From Tautonia sociabilis (GTDB lineage Bacteria > Planctomycetota > Planctomycetia > Isosphaerales > Isosphaeraceae): a stretch of DNA of 64,000 bases. The position numbers and the translations under genes are program-made. Below are positions 23,386 to 32,231 of this stretch, one piece after another. Below the pieces are notes generated by a model, which saw only the letters and a list, made by a program, of their open reading frames with translations, was not told where the DNA came from and did no database searches. The first letter of the stretch is position 1. Each line of letters starts with the position of its first letter. The DNA is taken from assembly GCF_003977685.1 (NCBI RefSeq), contig NZ_RYZH01000001.1:62001-126000 (forward strand), read 5' to 3'.

Positions 23386-23731
23386 CCACCTCACTCCTTG
23401 CTGATCGCGACGGATCGCGGGAGGACCGGTCTTCGGTCCGGGATCATCGATCCCTGATGCATCCATCATAGTGCGCCCGCGAACGATCGACAAGTTGAAT
23501 TCGAGGAGAATCGAGGGAGCGGGGCGAGGAGGCGCCGTCCCGGGCCGGGGCGGTTCCCGGAGGGAGGGGGCGACGCGGCGGGCCAGGACGACCGGGGGCC
23601 GGCGAACCGGCAGGAGAGCCTGGGCCAGAACCCGGGATTGATCGCTGCGATCCAAGGCGTCGAGGCGGCCCGATCCACCCGGTTCACCGGGTATCGGGTC
23701 GGTCGATCGCGGGCACGACGGGGCGGGGACG
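23386..23731. other. Intergenic region between the 112-aa gene and rnpB
   Basis: I see no supported gene, repeat or clear promoter here. Confidence 0.3.
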
Positions 23732-24184
23732 GGGTTCGTGGCGGGCGATAAGCCGGATTCTGTCGAGGGGCCGAGTGGCCCTCGGATGACCATTTCTCTA
23801 GGACGCCGGTTGCCCGGCGCCTCAAGCGACCTACCCGGGAGTCGGTGGCGGGCCGGGCCGACCCGCGGTTCCGGCCGACGAATCGGCAAAAACGCTGCCC
23901 CCTTATTTGGTCTTGCTCCCGATGGGGTTTGCCGAGCCAGGCCGGTCGCCCGGCCTGCTGGTGAGCTCTTACCTCACCGTTTCACCCTTACCTCCCCAGC
24001 CGGGAGGCCAGGGAGGCGGTTTACTTTCTGTTGCACTTTCCCTACCCGACCCGTCGCCGGGCCGGGCGGTGGGCGTTACCCACCATCGCGCCCTACGGAG
24101 TCCGGACTTTCCTCCCCAGGACGTTCCCGACAGCCGATCGCTCGGCCTTGGGCCCCGAGGCGGTCATCCGCCCGCCACGAACCA
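23732..24184 (-). ncRNA. rnpB: RNase P RNA, bacterial type A
   Basis: The catalytic RNA that matures tRNA 5' ends. On the minus strand the 5' part carries the conserved GAGGAAAGTCCGGACTCC (P4 region, 24101-24118 on the plus strand as its complement) and the 3' part carries ACAGAATCCGGCTTATC. The ends form a perfect 15-bp P1 helix: 24169-24183 pairs with 23733-23747. The loop element CACCAGCAGGCCGG and AGGGTGAAACGGTGAGGTAAG are also typical of bacterial P RNA. A TACAAT -10 at 24192-24197 places the transcript start near 24184-24185, agreeing with the P1 end. Confidence 0.95.
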
Positions 24185-24191
24185 CACCCCA

Positions 24192-24197
24192 ATTGTA
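24192..24197 (-). promoter_or_regulatory. rnpB -10 element
   Basis: TACAAT on the minus strand, seven bases before the predicted 5' end of RNase P RNA. The -35 hexamer is not consensus; a perfect inverted repeat (GGGGAGTC/GACTCCCC) lies at 24211-24233 where the -35 should be. Confidence 0.55.
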
Positions 24198-24210
24198 CCG
24201 GACCGAAGAA

Positions 24211-24233
24211 GGGGAGTCTGTACGGGACTCCCC
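24211..24233. repeat. Inverted repeat in the rnpB promoter region
   Basis: An 8-bp perfect stem, GGGGAGTC and GACTCCCC, around a 7-nt loop. It overlaps the expected -35 of rnpB, so it might be an operator, or a terminator relic. Confidence 0.45.
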
Positions 24234-24318
24234 CCGGATCATGACTTCCCGGCGGAGGATCCCTCTCAGCCAGAGGATCCGATCGGCCGCTTCGCCGCGC
24301 CCGCTGGCGCGGGAAATG

Positions 24319-24347
24319 TTACCCATTTTTCCCAGATCGGCTATACT
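24319..24347 (+). promoter_or_regulatory. Promoter of the YbaK-like gene
   Basis: TTACCC and TATACT separated by exactly 17 bp, about 38 bp before the start codon of the YbaK-like gene. Confidence 0.55.
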
Positions 24348-24384
24348 GACAAGGGATAGTCACACCGATTGGGAGGGTCGTGCG

Positions 24385-24882
24385 ATGTGCATCCGGGGGT
24401 ACTTGCTGGAACATCGGGTGCGATTCGAGGCGATGCTTCACCGGCCGGCGGCGACGGCCTCGCGCCGGGCGAAGAGCGTCCACGTGCCTGGCGACCAGGT
24501 GGCCAAGTCGGTGCTGGTCCGGGCCGATGATCGCTTCGTGCTGGCGGTCTTGCCGAGCACGCACCGGGTCGAGCTGGATCGCCTGGCGGCGGTGCTGGAG
24601 GCCGATCGGGTCCGCCTGGCGACGGAGGACGAGCTGGCCGGCATCTTCACCGATTGCGAGCGCGGGGCCGTGCCGCCGTTCGGGAGCGTTTACGGCCTGA
24701 CCACCGTGGTGGACTCGAGCCTGGCGGCGTGGGCGGAGATCGTGGTGGAGGCCAACCTCCGGCACGAGGATCTTCGGCTCCGCTACCGCGATTTCGAGGC
24801 GATCGAGGGGCCGATCCGGGCCCGGTTCGCGAGGCCGATTGTCCCGAGAAAGGGGAGGACGCTGGGCAGGAGAGCGGGCTGA
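24385..24882 (+). CDS. YbaK/EbsC-family aminoacyl-tRNA deacylase-like protein
   Basis: A 165-aa protein from an ATG preceded by GGGAGG. The fold pattern matches the YbaK/ProX editing family: RAKSVHVPGDQVAKSVLVRADDRFVLAVLP with the conserved lysine in VAKSVLV, then LATEDELAGIFTDCERGAVPPFG and a final VDSSLAAWAEIVVEA. Family members hydrolyse mischarged Cys- or Ala-tRNA or related conjugates in trans. The specificity here is not readable. A promoter is placed 38-66 bp upstream. Confidence 0.85.
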   Translation: MCIRGYLLEHRVRFEAMLHRPAATASRRAKSVHVPGDQVAKSVLVRADDRFVLAVLPSTHRVELDRLAAVLEADRVRLATEDELAGIFTDCERGAVPPFGSVYGLTTVVDSSLAAWAEIVVEANLRHEDLRLRYRDFEAIEGPIRARFARPIVPRKGRTLGRRAG

Positions 24883-24980
24883 GGGACGGTTCCCGGCCCC
24901 GGAAGCCGGACTCGGACGACCGGGGCGGGAGGCCGGGAGGCCGGGGCCTGAGGTCCCGGGGAGCCAGGGCTCGGGGGCCG

Positions 24981-27900
24981 TCAGCGGCCGGCTTTGGTTT
25001 CTGCCTCGGCCCCGTCGTCGGTGAACTCGTCGAGGTCGGGGGCGAAGCCGCGGCGCATGGTGTTCTCGGTGATCGAGCGGGCCAGGAGGAATTCGAGCAG
25101 GTAGTCGGGACCGCCGGCCTTGGTGCCGATGCCGGACATCTTGAAGCCGCCGAAGGGTTGGCGGTCGACCAGGGCTCCGGTGCAGGGGCGGTTGATGTAC
25201 AGGTTGCCGACGAGGAAGCGGCGTCTGACCGTCTCGATGTGGGCCGGGCTCCGCGAGTAGAGGCCGCCGACCAGGGCGTACTCGACGCCGTTGGCGATCT
25301 GGAGGGCCTCGTCGAGGTCCCGGGCCCGGATCACGGCGAGCACGGGGCCGAAGATCTCCTCCTGGGCGATCCGGGCGTGGGGGGAGACGTCGGCGACGAT
25401 CAACGGCCCGACGTAGTGGCCTCGGTCTCGGAGCGGGCCGAGGACGGCCTCGGCGACGACGCGCCCCTCTGCCCGGGCGATCTGCTTGTACCGCTCGACG
25501 CGATCGAGGGCCTCCCGGTTGATGACGGGGGGGACGGCGGTGTCCGGGTCGTCGGCCGGGCCGACGGTCCAGGAGGGGAGGGCGGCGGCCAGTCGGGAGA
25601 CGAAGGTGTCGTAGACCCCCTCGAGCACGATCGCCCGCGAGGCGGCCGAGCACTTCTGTCCGGCGTAGCCGAAGGCGGAGGAGAGCACCCCCACGACGGC
25701 CTCATCCAGGTCGGCGTCGTCGTCGATGATCACGGCGTTCTTGCCGCCCATCTCGGCGATCACTCGCTTGACGTGAGGCTGACCGGGCCGCACCTCGGCG
25801 GCGGTCCGGTTGATCGCCAGGCCGACGGCCTTCGAGCCGGTGAAGGCGATGATGGCGGTCCTCGGGTCCTCGACCAGAGCGGCGCCGGCCTCCTCTCCCT
25901 CGCCGGGGAGGTACTGGACGACCTCGGGGGGCGCGCCGGCCTCCCGGAGGATCCGAACGAGGTGCCAGGCCATCGCCGGCGACTGCTCGGCCGGCTTGAG
26001 CACGACCGGGCAGCCGGCGACCAGGGCGGCGACGGTCATGCCGCAGGGGATGGCCAGGGGGAAGTTCCAAGGGGGGATGACGGCGGCGACTCCCCGGCCG
26101 AAGTATTCGAGCCGGTTCGTCTCGCCGGGCACGTCTCGGCGTCGGGGGGAGGCCAGCTCGATCATGCGACGGGCGTAGAACTCGCAGAAGTCGATCGCCT
26201 CGTCGACGTCGGCGGTCGCCTCGGGCCAGGGCTTGGCGCACTCGAAGACCTCCCAGGCGGCCAGCTCGAAGAGGCGGCCGCGCAGGATCTCGGCGGCCCT
26301 AAGCAGCACGTCGGCCCGCTCCCGGGCCGGTCGGGACGACCAGGAGGGAGCGGCCTTCTCGGCGATCGCCAGGGCGCGGTCGGCGTGCTCCCGGGACGCC
26401 TTCGAGGCGAGAGCGACGACGACCTGGGAGTTGCTGGGGTTCTCGGAGACGATCCGATCGTCGGTCCTGACCTGCTCGGCGCCGATCAGCAGCGGCAGGT
26501 CGAGGCCGAGCTGTTCGCGGACCGAGCCGAGGGCGGCCCTCATGCGGTCTCGGTTCTCCGACCGGGAGAAGTCGACCGGAGGCTGGTTGGCGAAGGGGGG
26601 GAGCGTGCCGGGCTCGGGCTCGGGCTCGACCCGGGGCCGGACGACGGCGGATCGCATGGTGCCGACCTCCTGGGGGCTGCGGAGCAGTTCGTCGATGGGG
26701 AGATCGCCGTGAGCGCTGGCCTTGAGGAACGATTCGTTCGAGGTATTCTCCAGAAGGCGGCGGACGAGATAGGCCATGCCGGGGAGCATCGCCCCGTAGG
26801 GGGTATAGACCCGGACTCGGTGCCCTCGGCCGAGCAGGGCGCGTCGGATCGGATCTCCCATGCCGTGGAGGATCTGGACCTCGAAGGCGTCGATCGGGAT
26901 GGATCGGACCTCGGCGGCGGCCATCGCGTGCGCGAGGCTGCGGACGTTATGGCTGCCGAAGGCGGGGCGGAGCCACTGGCGGTGGTCGAGCAGGAAGTCG
27001 GAGCAGCGCTCGAAGCAGGCGTCGGTCTCCCACTTCCGGGTGAAGACGGGCACGGGCCAGCCGAGCTGTCGGGCGTGGAGGACCTCGAAGTCCCAGTAGG
27101 CCCCCTTGACCAGCCGGATCGTGACCGGGGTACCGCGCCGCTCGACCCAGTCTCGGAGGGAGCGAAGGTCGGCCTCGGCGTCCCGGAGGTAGGCCTGGCA
27201 GACGATGCCGAAGTGGGGGTAGGCGTGGAACTCGGGCTCGTCGAGCGCTCGGCGGAAGATGGAGTAGGTCAGATCTTTGTAGGCATATTGCTCCATGTCG
27301 ATGTTGACGAACGCTCCCCGGTCGATCGCTTCACGCAGGATGGGGCGAAGACGGGAGAGGACGCGATCGGAGGTCGCCTCGGCGGCGGTCGGGTCGAAGC
27401 GGGCGGTGAGGCTGGTCAGCTTCAGCGAGAGGTTGACGCGGGGGATGGGGCCCCGGTCGTCTCGGTCGATCTGGCGGATCTCGGGCTCCTCGGCGAGCGG
27501 GCCGGAGAGCCCCCGGATCAGGGCGATGCAGGTGTCTCGGTAGGAGTCGGCCTCGTCCTCGGTGATGACGGCCTCGCCGAGCAGGTCGGCGGTGAAGGCG
27601 ACACGCTGGCGGCGCAGGGCGAGTACCGTGCGGAAGGCTTCCTCCGGCGTGCTGCCGGCGATGAACCGCCGGGCCATCCGGGTGGCGGCGGCTCGGGCCA
27701 TGCCGGCGAGCATCTTGTCTCCGATCGGGCCGGGAGGGGCCATCGCCAGGGGCATGGCGACGATCGTCGGCAGGCGGGCCCCGGCCTCGGCGAGGTACTC
27801 GAGGAGATGCCGGCGAACCGAGGACGGCTCGATGAGCATGGGCAGCGCGTCGATGAAGCGGAAGAGTTGGACCTTGACCTCGGGGTCGTCCATGGTCAGG

Positions 27901-28079
27901 CCCAACAACTGGTCGTCCCACCAGGACCGGTCCAGCGGCGATCCCCCCCGGCCGATCGCTCGGAACAGGCCGCGGCCGATCTCGAGTGTCCGCTCCTCGA
28001 CGGCCCGGCCTCCCGTCGCCGCGAGCGGTCCGATGGTCGTCGCCATGACAGCACCCTCCCGGGGGTTCGTCCTCCCCAT
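24981..28079 (-). CDS. Bifunctional proline dehydrogenase/L-glutamate gamma-semialdehyde dehydrogenase
   Basis: A 1032-aa enzyme that oxidises proline to glutamate in two steps. The N-terminal proline dehydrogenase barrel (about residues 130-470) has NLSLKLTSLTARFDP, FVNIDMEQYAYKDLTY, RLVKGAYWDFE and FGSHNVRSLAHAMA. The C-terminal aldehyde dehydrogenase (about 530-1020) has PPWNFPLAIPCGMTVAALVAG, FTGSKAVGLAIN, EMGGKNAVIIDDDADLDEAV and the catalytic Cys in AGQKCSAASRA. There is no N-terminal DNA-binding domain, so this is the non-regulatory PutA type. Two starts are plausible: ATG 28079 (GGAGGAGG six bases upstream) and ATG 28046. Confidence 0.95.
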   Translation of the reverse strand: MGRTNPREGAVMATTIGPLAATGGRAVEERTLEIGRGLFRAIGRGGSPLDRSWWDDQLLGLTMDDPEVKVQLFRFIDALPMLIEPSSVRRHLLEYLAEAGARLPTIVAMPLAMAPPGPIGDKMLAGMARAAATRMARRFIAGSTPEEAFRTVLALRRQRVAFTADLLGEAVITEDEADSYRDTCIALIRGLSGPLAEEPEIRQIDRDDRGPIPRVNLSLKLTSLTARFDPTAAEATSDRVLSRLRPILREAIDRGAFVNIDMEQYAYKDLTYSIFRRALDEPEFHAYPHFGIVCQAYLRDAEADLRSLRDWVERRGTPVTIRLVKGAYWDFEVLHARQLGWPVPVFTRKWETDACFERCSDFLLDHRQWLRPAFGSHNVRSLAHAMAAAEVRSIPIDAFEVQILHGMGDPIRRALLGRGHRVRVYTPYGAMLPGMAYLVRRLLENTSNESFLKASAHGDLPIDELLRSPQEVGTMRSAVVRPRVEPEPEPGTLPPFANQPPVDFSRSENRDRMRAALGSVREQLGLDLPLLIGAEQVRTDDRIVSENPSNSQVVVALASKASREHADRALAIAEKAAPSWSSRPARERADVLLRAAEILRGRLFELAAWEVFECAKPWPEATADVDEAIDFCEFYARRMIELASPRRRDVPGETNRLEYFGRGVAAVIPPWNFPLAIPCGMTVAALVAGCPVVLKPAEQSPAMAWHLVRILREAGAPPEVVQYLPGEGEEAGAALVEDPRTAIIAFTGSKAVGLAINRTAAEVRPGQPHVKRVIAEMGGKNAVIIDDDADLDEAVVGVLSSAFGYAGQKCSAASRAIVLEGVYDTFVSRLAAALPSWTVGPADDPDTAVPPVINREALDRVERYKQIARAEGRVVAEAVLGPLRDRGHYVGPLIVADVSPHARIAQEEIFGPVLAVIRARDLDEALQIANGVEYALVGGLYSRSPAHIETVRRRFLVGNLYINRPCTGALVDRQPFGGFKMSGIGTKAGGPDYLLEFLLARSITENTMRRGFAPDLDEFTDDGAEAETKAGR

Positions 28080-28348
28080 GCGCGTCCTCCTCCATTGTAC
28101 GACCAGCGGAAGGCCCGGGATCGGCCCGCGACCCGGTCCGGCCCCCGGGGCGGGGACGCCGGCCGGCCGAGCCGTCGGGCCGCGACTGGCCTTGACGGTC
28201 GGGGAGGTCGGCGCGATAACCCGAGTCGCGACGCCCTTTGCGACGCCGAAGACGCCCCTCGACGGGGCCGCGCCGGAGGACCGGGCGGCCTCGATCCGAG
28301 TCGCCCTCCCGCCCGCCCGCTCGATCGCCCGACACGGAGGTCGTCCCG

Positions 28349-29485
28349 ATGAGCACCGCCTCGGAACCCGTCGCCCCTCCCAATCCAGCGGCTGTGCCCG
28401 CGCCGACGGCCCGGCTGACCTGGCTGGATACCTTCCGAGGACTGTCGATCGCGATGGTCGTGCTCGGGCACGTCCTGGGGGGCCTGGCCTTCGCGGCCTT
28501 CGTGCCCGAGCCGGCCAAGGAGCGGCTCTGGTTCGCCTATGACTTGCTCTACACCTTCCGCATGCCGGCGCTATTCCTGGCTTCGGGGCTGTTCGCGGCC
28601 CGGTCGCTGAAGCGGGGGCTGCCGAGGTTCCTGGGGGACAAGGCGAGGACGCTGGCCTATCCGTACCTGATCTGGTCCCTGATCAGCTGGGGGGGCCTGT
28701 CACTCGCCGCCGGGATGGCCAACAACCAGGCCGACCCGATGGCGCCGCTGAAGATGCTGTACGACCCGATGATGGGGGTCTGGTTCCTCTATGTCTTGTT
28801 CGTGGTGATGACCTGCTTCGGCCTCTGGTCGGCGATCGGAGGGGGGGCGGCGGGCTTCCTGGCGGTCGGGGCGGTGCTGCACGCCGCGGTGCCGATGTGG
28901 GCCGGGGCGCCGTCGATGCTGGTGCAGGTCGGCCGGTTCTCGGTGTATTTCGGGCTGGGCCTGGTGCTGGCCGAGCACGTCCGGGGGATCGGGGAGCGGC
29001 TCTCTCCCGGAAGGCTGGCGCTACTGGTGCCGACGGCCTTCGCGATGATGAAGGGGGCGGTGATGCTGGGGTGGGCCGACCACCCGGTGCTGGACGTCGT
29101 GCCGGCGCTGTGCGGGACGCTCGGCATGTTCGGCGCGGCGATGCTGCTGGACCGCCTGGCGGCGGCCGAGGCGCTGCGGCACTTCGGCCGGCACTCGCTG
29201 CAACTCTACGTGGCCGCCGGCCACGCCTCGGTGGCCACCCGGTTGATGCTGCAGCGGGGAATGGGGGTGGAGGCGCTGCCGGTGCATATCCTGCTGGGGA
29301 CGGCCGCCGGGCTGGCGGGACCGCTGCTGCTGGTGGCGATCACTCGGGCCGTCGGCTTCCGCTACCTGTTCACCTGGCCGAGGCCCGGGGACGAGCAGCG
29401 CCCCGCCGACCGGTCGGAGCCCGGCCGGTCCCGAGAGGCGGTCGGCCGGGGCCGAGGCCGGGTGGCGGGCGTGTCGGCCCCTTGA
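28349..29485 (+). CDS. Acyltransferase 3 family membrane protein
   Basis: A 378-aa integral membrane protein from an ATG preceded by CGGAGG. The signature N-terminus LTWLDTFRGLSIAMVVLGHV and YTFRMPALFLASGLFAARSL place it in the acyltransferase 3/OafA-like family. About ten helices follow, and FGRHSLQLYVAAGHA is the usual C-terminal element. Members O-acylate exported sugars, lipids or peptidoglycan. The substrate is unknown. Its stop is followed by the SAM riboswitch of the next gene, so it is a separate unit. Confidence 0.88.
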   Translation: MSTASEPVAPPNPAAVPAPTARLTWLDTFRGLSIAMVVLGHVLGGLAFAAFVPEPAKERLWFAYDLLYTFRMPALFLASGLFAARSLKRGLPRFLGDKARTLAYPYLIWSLISWGGLSLAAGMANNQADPMAPLKMLYDPMMGVWFLYVLFVVMTCFGLWSAIGGGAAGFLAVGAVLHAAVPMWAGAPSMLVQVGRFSVYFGLGLVLAEHVRGIGERLSPGRLALLVPTAFAMMKGAVMLGWADHPVLDVVPALCGTLGMFGAAMLLDRLAAAEALRHFGRHSLQLYVAAGHASVATRLMLQRGMGVEALPVHILLGTAAGLAGPLLLVAITRAVGFRYLFTWPRPGDEQRPADRSEPGRSREAVGRGRGRVAGVSAP

Positions 29486-29536
29486 CTCGGGGAGTCTCCC
29501 CGGGGTATCCTCGTTCAACTTTCTCAATCCGGCGCG

Positions 29537-29700
29537 CATCTTATCCAGAGTGGCTGAGGGACGGGCCCTGTGACGCCACAGCAACCGATCCGCCAACGGG
29601 GCGGATGCTGGTGCTAATTCCCGCCCAACTGATCGGTGCCGGCCGGCGCGGACAACGCCGCTGGCATCACGATCGGCTGATCCTTGGGGGAGATGAGATG
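29537..29700 (+). ncRNA. SAM-I (S-box) riboswitch
   Basis: All conserved blocks of the SAM-I aptamer are present in order: CTTATCCAGAGTGGCTGAGG then GACGGGCCCTGTGACGCC, CAGCAACC, GGTGCTAATTCC and AGATGAGATG. P1 is a 9-bp helix, 29537-29545 (CATCTTATC) with 29692-29700 (GATGAGATG), and the GC-rich P4 arm lies at about 29638-29672. It binds S-adenosylmethionine and normally shuts off methionine or sulfur genes when SAM is high. The only gene downstream on this strand is the threonine-synthase-like gene at 29987. Confidence 0.95.
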
Positions 29701-29712
29701 GCCTCCTGTCCG

Positions 29713-29740
29713 CTCGGTTCGCCCCGACGGGTGAACCGAG
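29713..29740 (+). promoter_or_regulatory. Expression-platform hairpin of the SAM riboswitch
   Basis: A 12-bp stem (CTCGGTTCGCCC with GGGTGAACCGAG, one G-T pair) and a CGAC loop, 12 bases after P1. It has no T tract, so a Rho-dependent or otherwise non-canonical terminator, or a structural switch element, is possible. Confidence 0.45.
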
Positions 29741-29986
29741 CCGGCCCCGCCGCATCATCCATCCCGCTCGATCGCCCCCGCCCCCGAGGCCGCTCGGAGC
29801 GATGCGCCCCGGATCCGGACCGGACCACGGCGCCCAGCCTCTCGGCCCGCCTCGGGGACGTCCCGATGGCCGTCCGGGCGCCCGGACCCGAGCCGGCCCT
29901 CCCGGCCCGATCCCCCTCGATCCTCCCCGGATCGAGCGGCACAATCGGCTGCCCGGCGGGCCGAGCCGACCTGGGGAGGACCATCG

Positions 29987-31258
29987 GTGAGTTCCGAATT
30001 CGTCCGCGGCCTGACGTGTCGCCTCTGCGGCAAGCGTTACCCGAAGGAGGCGCTGAATTTCTGCACCGAGGACTTCGGCCCGCTCGAGGTCGAGTACGAC
30101 TACGAGGCGATCGGCCGGTCCCTCCGCCGCGAGACGCTCGAACGCCGGCCCCGGACGATGTGGCGCTATCGGGAACTGCTGCCGATCGACGGGGAGCCGA
30201 CCGTCGGTCTGCAGGTCGGCGGTACCCCCCTGGTGAAGGCCAACCGTCTGGCCGAGGCGCTGGGGGTGCGCGAGCTGTACATTAAGAACGACGCGGTCAA
30301 TTATCCGAGCCTCTCGTTCAAGGACCGCGTGGTCGCCGTGGCGCTGTCGAAGGCGGTGGAGCTGGGCTTCGACACCGTCGGCTGCGCCTCGACGGGGAAC
30401 CTGGCCGGCTCGGTGGCCGCCAACGCGGCGGCGGCGGGGCTGGAGGCCTACGTCCTGATCCCGGACAACCTGGAGCAGGGCAAGGTGCTCGGCGCCACGA
30501 TCTACGGCGCCAAGGTGGTGGCGATCAGCGGCAACTATGATCACGTCAACCGCCTCTGCTCTCAGATCGCCTTCCGCTTCGGCTGGGGCTTCGTGAACGT
30601 CAACCTCCGGCCGTTCTACGCCGAGGGGTCGAAGTCGATGGGCTTCGAGATCGCCGAGGACCTGGGCTGGCGGGCTCCCGATCACATCGTCGTCCCGATG
30701 GCCGGCGGCAGCCTGATCGGCAAGATCCACAAGGCGTTCAAGGAACTGGAGGGGCTCGGCTGGATCGACCCGGTGTGCACCCGGATGTTCGGCGCCCAGG
30801 CCACGGGCTGCAACCCGATCACCAACGCGGTGAAGACCGACGCGAAACGCATCAAGCCGGTGCGCGACCCGCGGACGATCGCCAAGAGCCTGGCCATCGG
30901 CGACCCGGCCGACGGCTTCTTCGCCTCGAAGCTCATGAAAGAGACCGGCGGCTGGGGCGAGGACGTGGACGACGAGGCGATCATCGACGCCATGAAGCTG
31001 CTGGCCGAGACCGAGGGGATCTGGGCCGAGACCGCCGGCGGCGTGACCCTGGCCGTCACCCGAACGCTCATCGAGCAGGGCAAGATCGACCGCGACGGCT
31101 CCACCGTCGTCTGCATCACCGGCAACGGCCTGAAGACCCAGGAGGCGGTGATCGATCGCATCGCTCGGCCTCCGGTCATCAGGCCGACGCTCGCCGAGTT
31201 CGAGTCGCTCATCGGCGCCTCCCCGGCGGAGGCCGAGCTGGCTCCCGCCGGCGCCTGA
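29987..31258 (+). CDS. Threonine-synthase-like PLP enzyme under SAM riboswitch control
   Basis: A 423-aa fold-type II PLP enzyme. An N-terminal zinc-ribbon-like segment (LTCRLCGKRYPKEALNFC) precedes the catalytic domain, with the PLP lysine in YPSLSFKDRVV, GCASTGNLAGSVAANAAAAG, VPMAGGSLIGKIHKAFKEL and a phosphate-loop region typical of ThrC. It would normally convert O-phosphohomoserine to threonine. GTG start with GGGGAGGA six bases upstream. It follows a SAM-I riboswitch and precedes a sulfur carrier and an E1-like activating enzyme. This context is wrong for a plain threonine synthase and fits a sulfhydrylase making homocysteine from O-phosphohomoserine (inference). A simple ThrC assignment remains the default. 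Confidence 0.9.
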   Translation: MSSEFVRGLTCRLCGKRYPKEALNFCTEDFGPLEVEYDYEAIGRSLRRETLERRPRTMWRYRELLPIDGEPTVGLQVGGTPLVKANRLAEALGVRELYIKNDAVNYPSLSFKDRVVAVALSKAVELGFDTVGCASTGNLAGSVAANAAAAGLEAYVLIPDNLEQGKVLGATIYGAKVVAISGNYDHVNRLCSQIAFRFGWGFVNVNLRPFYAEGSKSMGFEIAEDLGWRAPDHIVVPMAGGSLIGKIHKAFKELEGLGWIDPVCTRMFGAQATGCNPITNAVKTDAKRIKPVRDPRTIAKSLAIGDPADGFFASKLMKETGGWGEDVDDEAIIDAMKLLAETEGIWAETAGGVTLAVTRTLIEQGKIDRDGSTVVCITGNGLKTQEAVIDRIARPPVIRPTLAEFESLIGASPAEAELAPAGA

Positions 31259-31388
31259 GCCGGTGTTCGAGGCCGGACGGCCGACGCCGGGCGATCGGGG
31301 AGCCCCCGATTCGCGTCCGATCACCCGGCATCAGTCCTTCGCCCTCCGGCCGATCCCCCCCCTTTCCGCAGCGAGGCACTGCCCGAAC

Positions 31389-31661
31389 ATGGCCAAGGTC
31401 AGCATCCCCACCCCCCTCCGTCCCAGCGCCGGCGGCCAGGCGACCGTCGAGGCCGCCGGCTCCACCGTCGGCGAGGTCCTGGCCGACCTCACCCGACAGC
31501 ACCCGGACCTGCAGAAGCGCCTCTTCGCGGGCGAGGGCCAGTTGCACCAGTATGTGAACGTGTTCGTGAATGACGAGGATATCCGGTTCATGGATGATCT
31601 GGACACCCCCGTCAAGGAGACCGACGAGGTCGGCATCATCCCGGCGATCGCCGGGGGCTGA
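31389..31661 (+). CDS. ThiS/MoaD/CysO-like sulfur carrier protein
   Basis: A 90-aa beta-grasp protein ending in ...VGIIPAIAGG, the C-terminal Gly-Gly that is adenylated and thiocarboxylated. It begins AKVSIPTPLRPSAGGQ and has GSTVGEVLADLTRQHPDL and YVNVFVNDEDIRFM, closest in pattern to CysO and MoaD-type carriers. The GG is already exposed, so no protease maturation is needed. It is 130 bp after the ThrC-like gene and upstream of a MoeB/ThiF-like gene, which would activate it. The acceptor enzyme is not proven; the PLP enzyme upstream is the obvious candidate. Confidence 0.92.
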   Translation: MAKVSIPTPLRPSAGGQATVEAAGSTVGEVLADLTRQHPDLQKRLFAGEGQLHQYVNVFVNDEDIRFMDDLDTPVKETDEVGIIPAIAGG

Positions 31662-31691
31662 GCCGGCCGAGGGCCGAGGAATGATCGCCCG

Positions 31692-32180
31692 ATGGCTCGT
31701 CCCCGCTACTCGCTTCGGAGGCTGCTGGCGGCCGTGGCCGCGGCCGGCGTCGCGTGCGCGTACCTCGCGGCGGCGGCCCGGCTGGAGGCCCGGGTCGTCT
31801 CGGGGATGACGCTGGCGATCCTGGCCGTCGCGGCGGTCGCGCCGATCGCGACCCGAGGACGGGCCCGGGCGCTGGCCTCGGGCTTCGCGGTGCCGGCCTG
31901 GGCGTACTTCATCGCCTCGAACGCCGGGAGGCCGAGCGGGCTGGTGACGACGCGATGGCTCGCGGCGGCCTACGACCGGCTGATCGGCCCGCCGGTCGCG
32001 CTGACCCCCGACCAGGTCGCCGGCTTCACGAGGCAGGTCGTCTCGTTCCTTGTCGTCGGCCATCATCTGGTGGCCCTGCTGCTCGGGACGCTGGGCGCCC
32101 TGATCGTCCTGGCGGCCCGCGCTGTGGCCGGGCACCCGCGCTCGGATCGGGCGCGGGCCGCGACGTCGGCCTCCCCCTGA
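31692..32180 (+). CDS. Small membrane protein, unknown family
   Basis: A 162-aa protein with about four hydrophobic segments (residues 10-27, 38-52, 63-75 and 118-143). The N-terminus RPRYSLRRLLAAVAAAG resembles the RFSLRTLL start common in small planctomycete membrane proteins. The central hydrophilic part has TPDQVAGFTRQVVSF. It sits 31 bp after the sulfur carrier and 52 bp before the MoeB-like gene, all on one strand, so it is probably co-transcribed. No function recognised. Confidence 0.75.
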   Translation: MARPRYSLRRLLAAVAAAGVACAYLAAAARLEARVVSGMTLAILAVAAVAPIATRGRARALASGFAVPAWAYFIASNAGRPSGLVTTRWLAAAYDRLIGPPVALTPDQVAGFTRQVVSFLVVGHHLVALLLGTLGALIVLAARAVAGHPRSDRARAATSASP

Positions 32181-32231
32181 CGGACAATCGACCGATCGAA
32201 CCTTACCCCTGGATCGAGATCCGGACCGACC

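Noticed and set aside
24654..28352. 1232-aa plus-strand frame
   Set aside because: Antisense of the proline dehydrogenase gene with Gly/Asp-rich translation.
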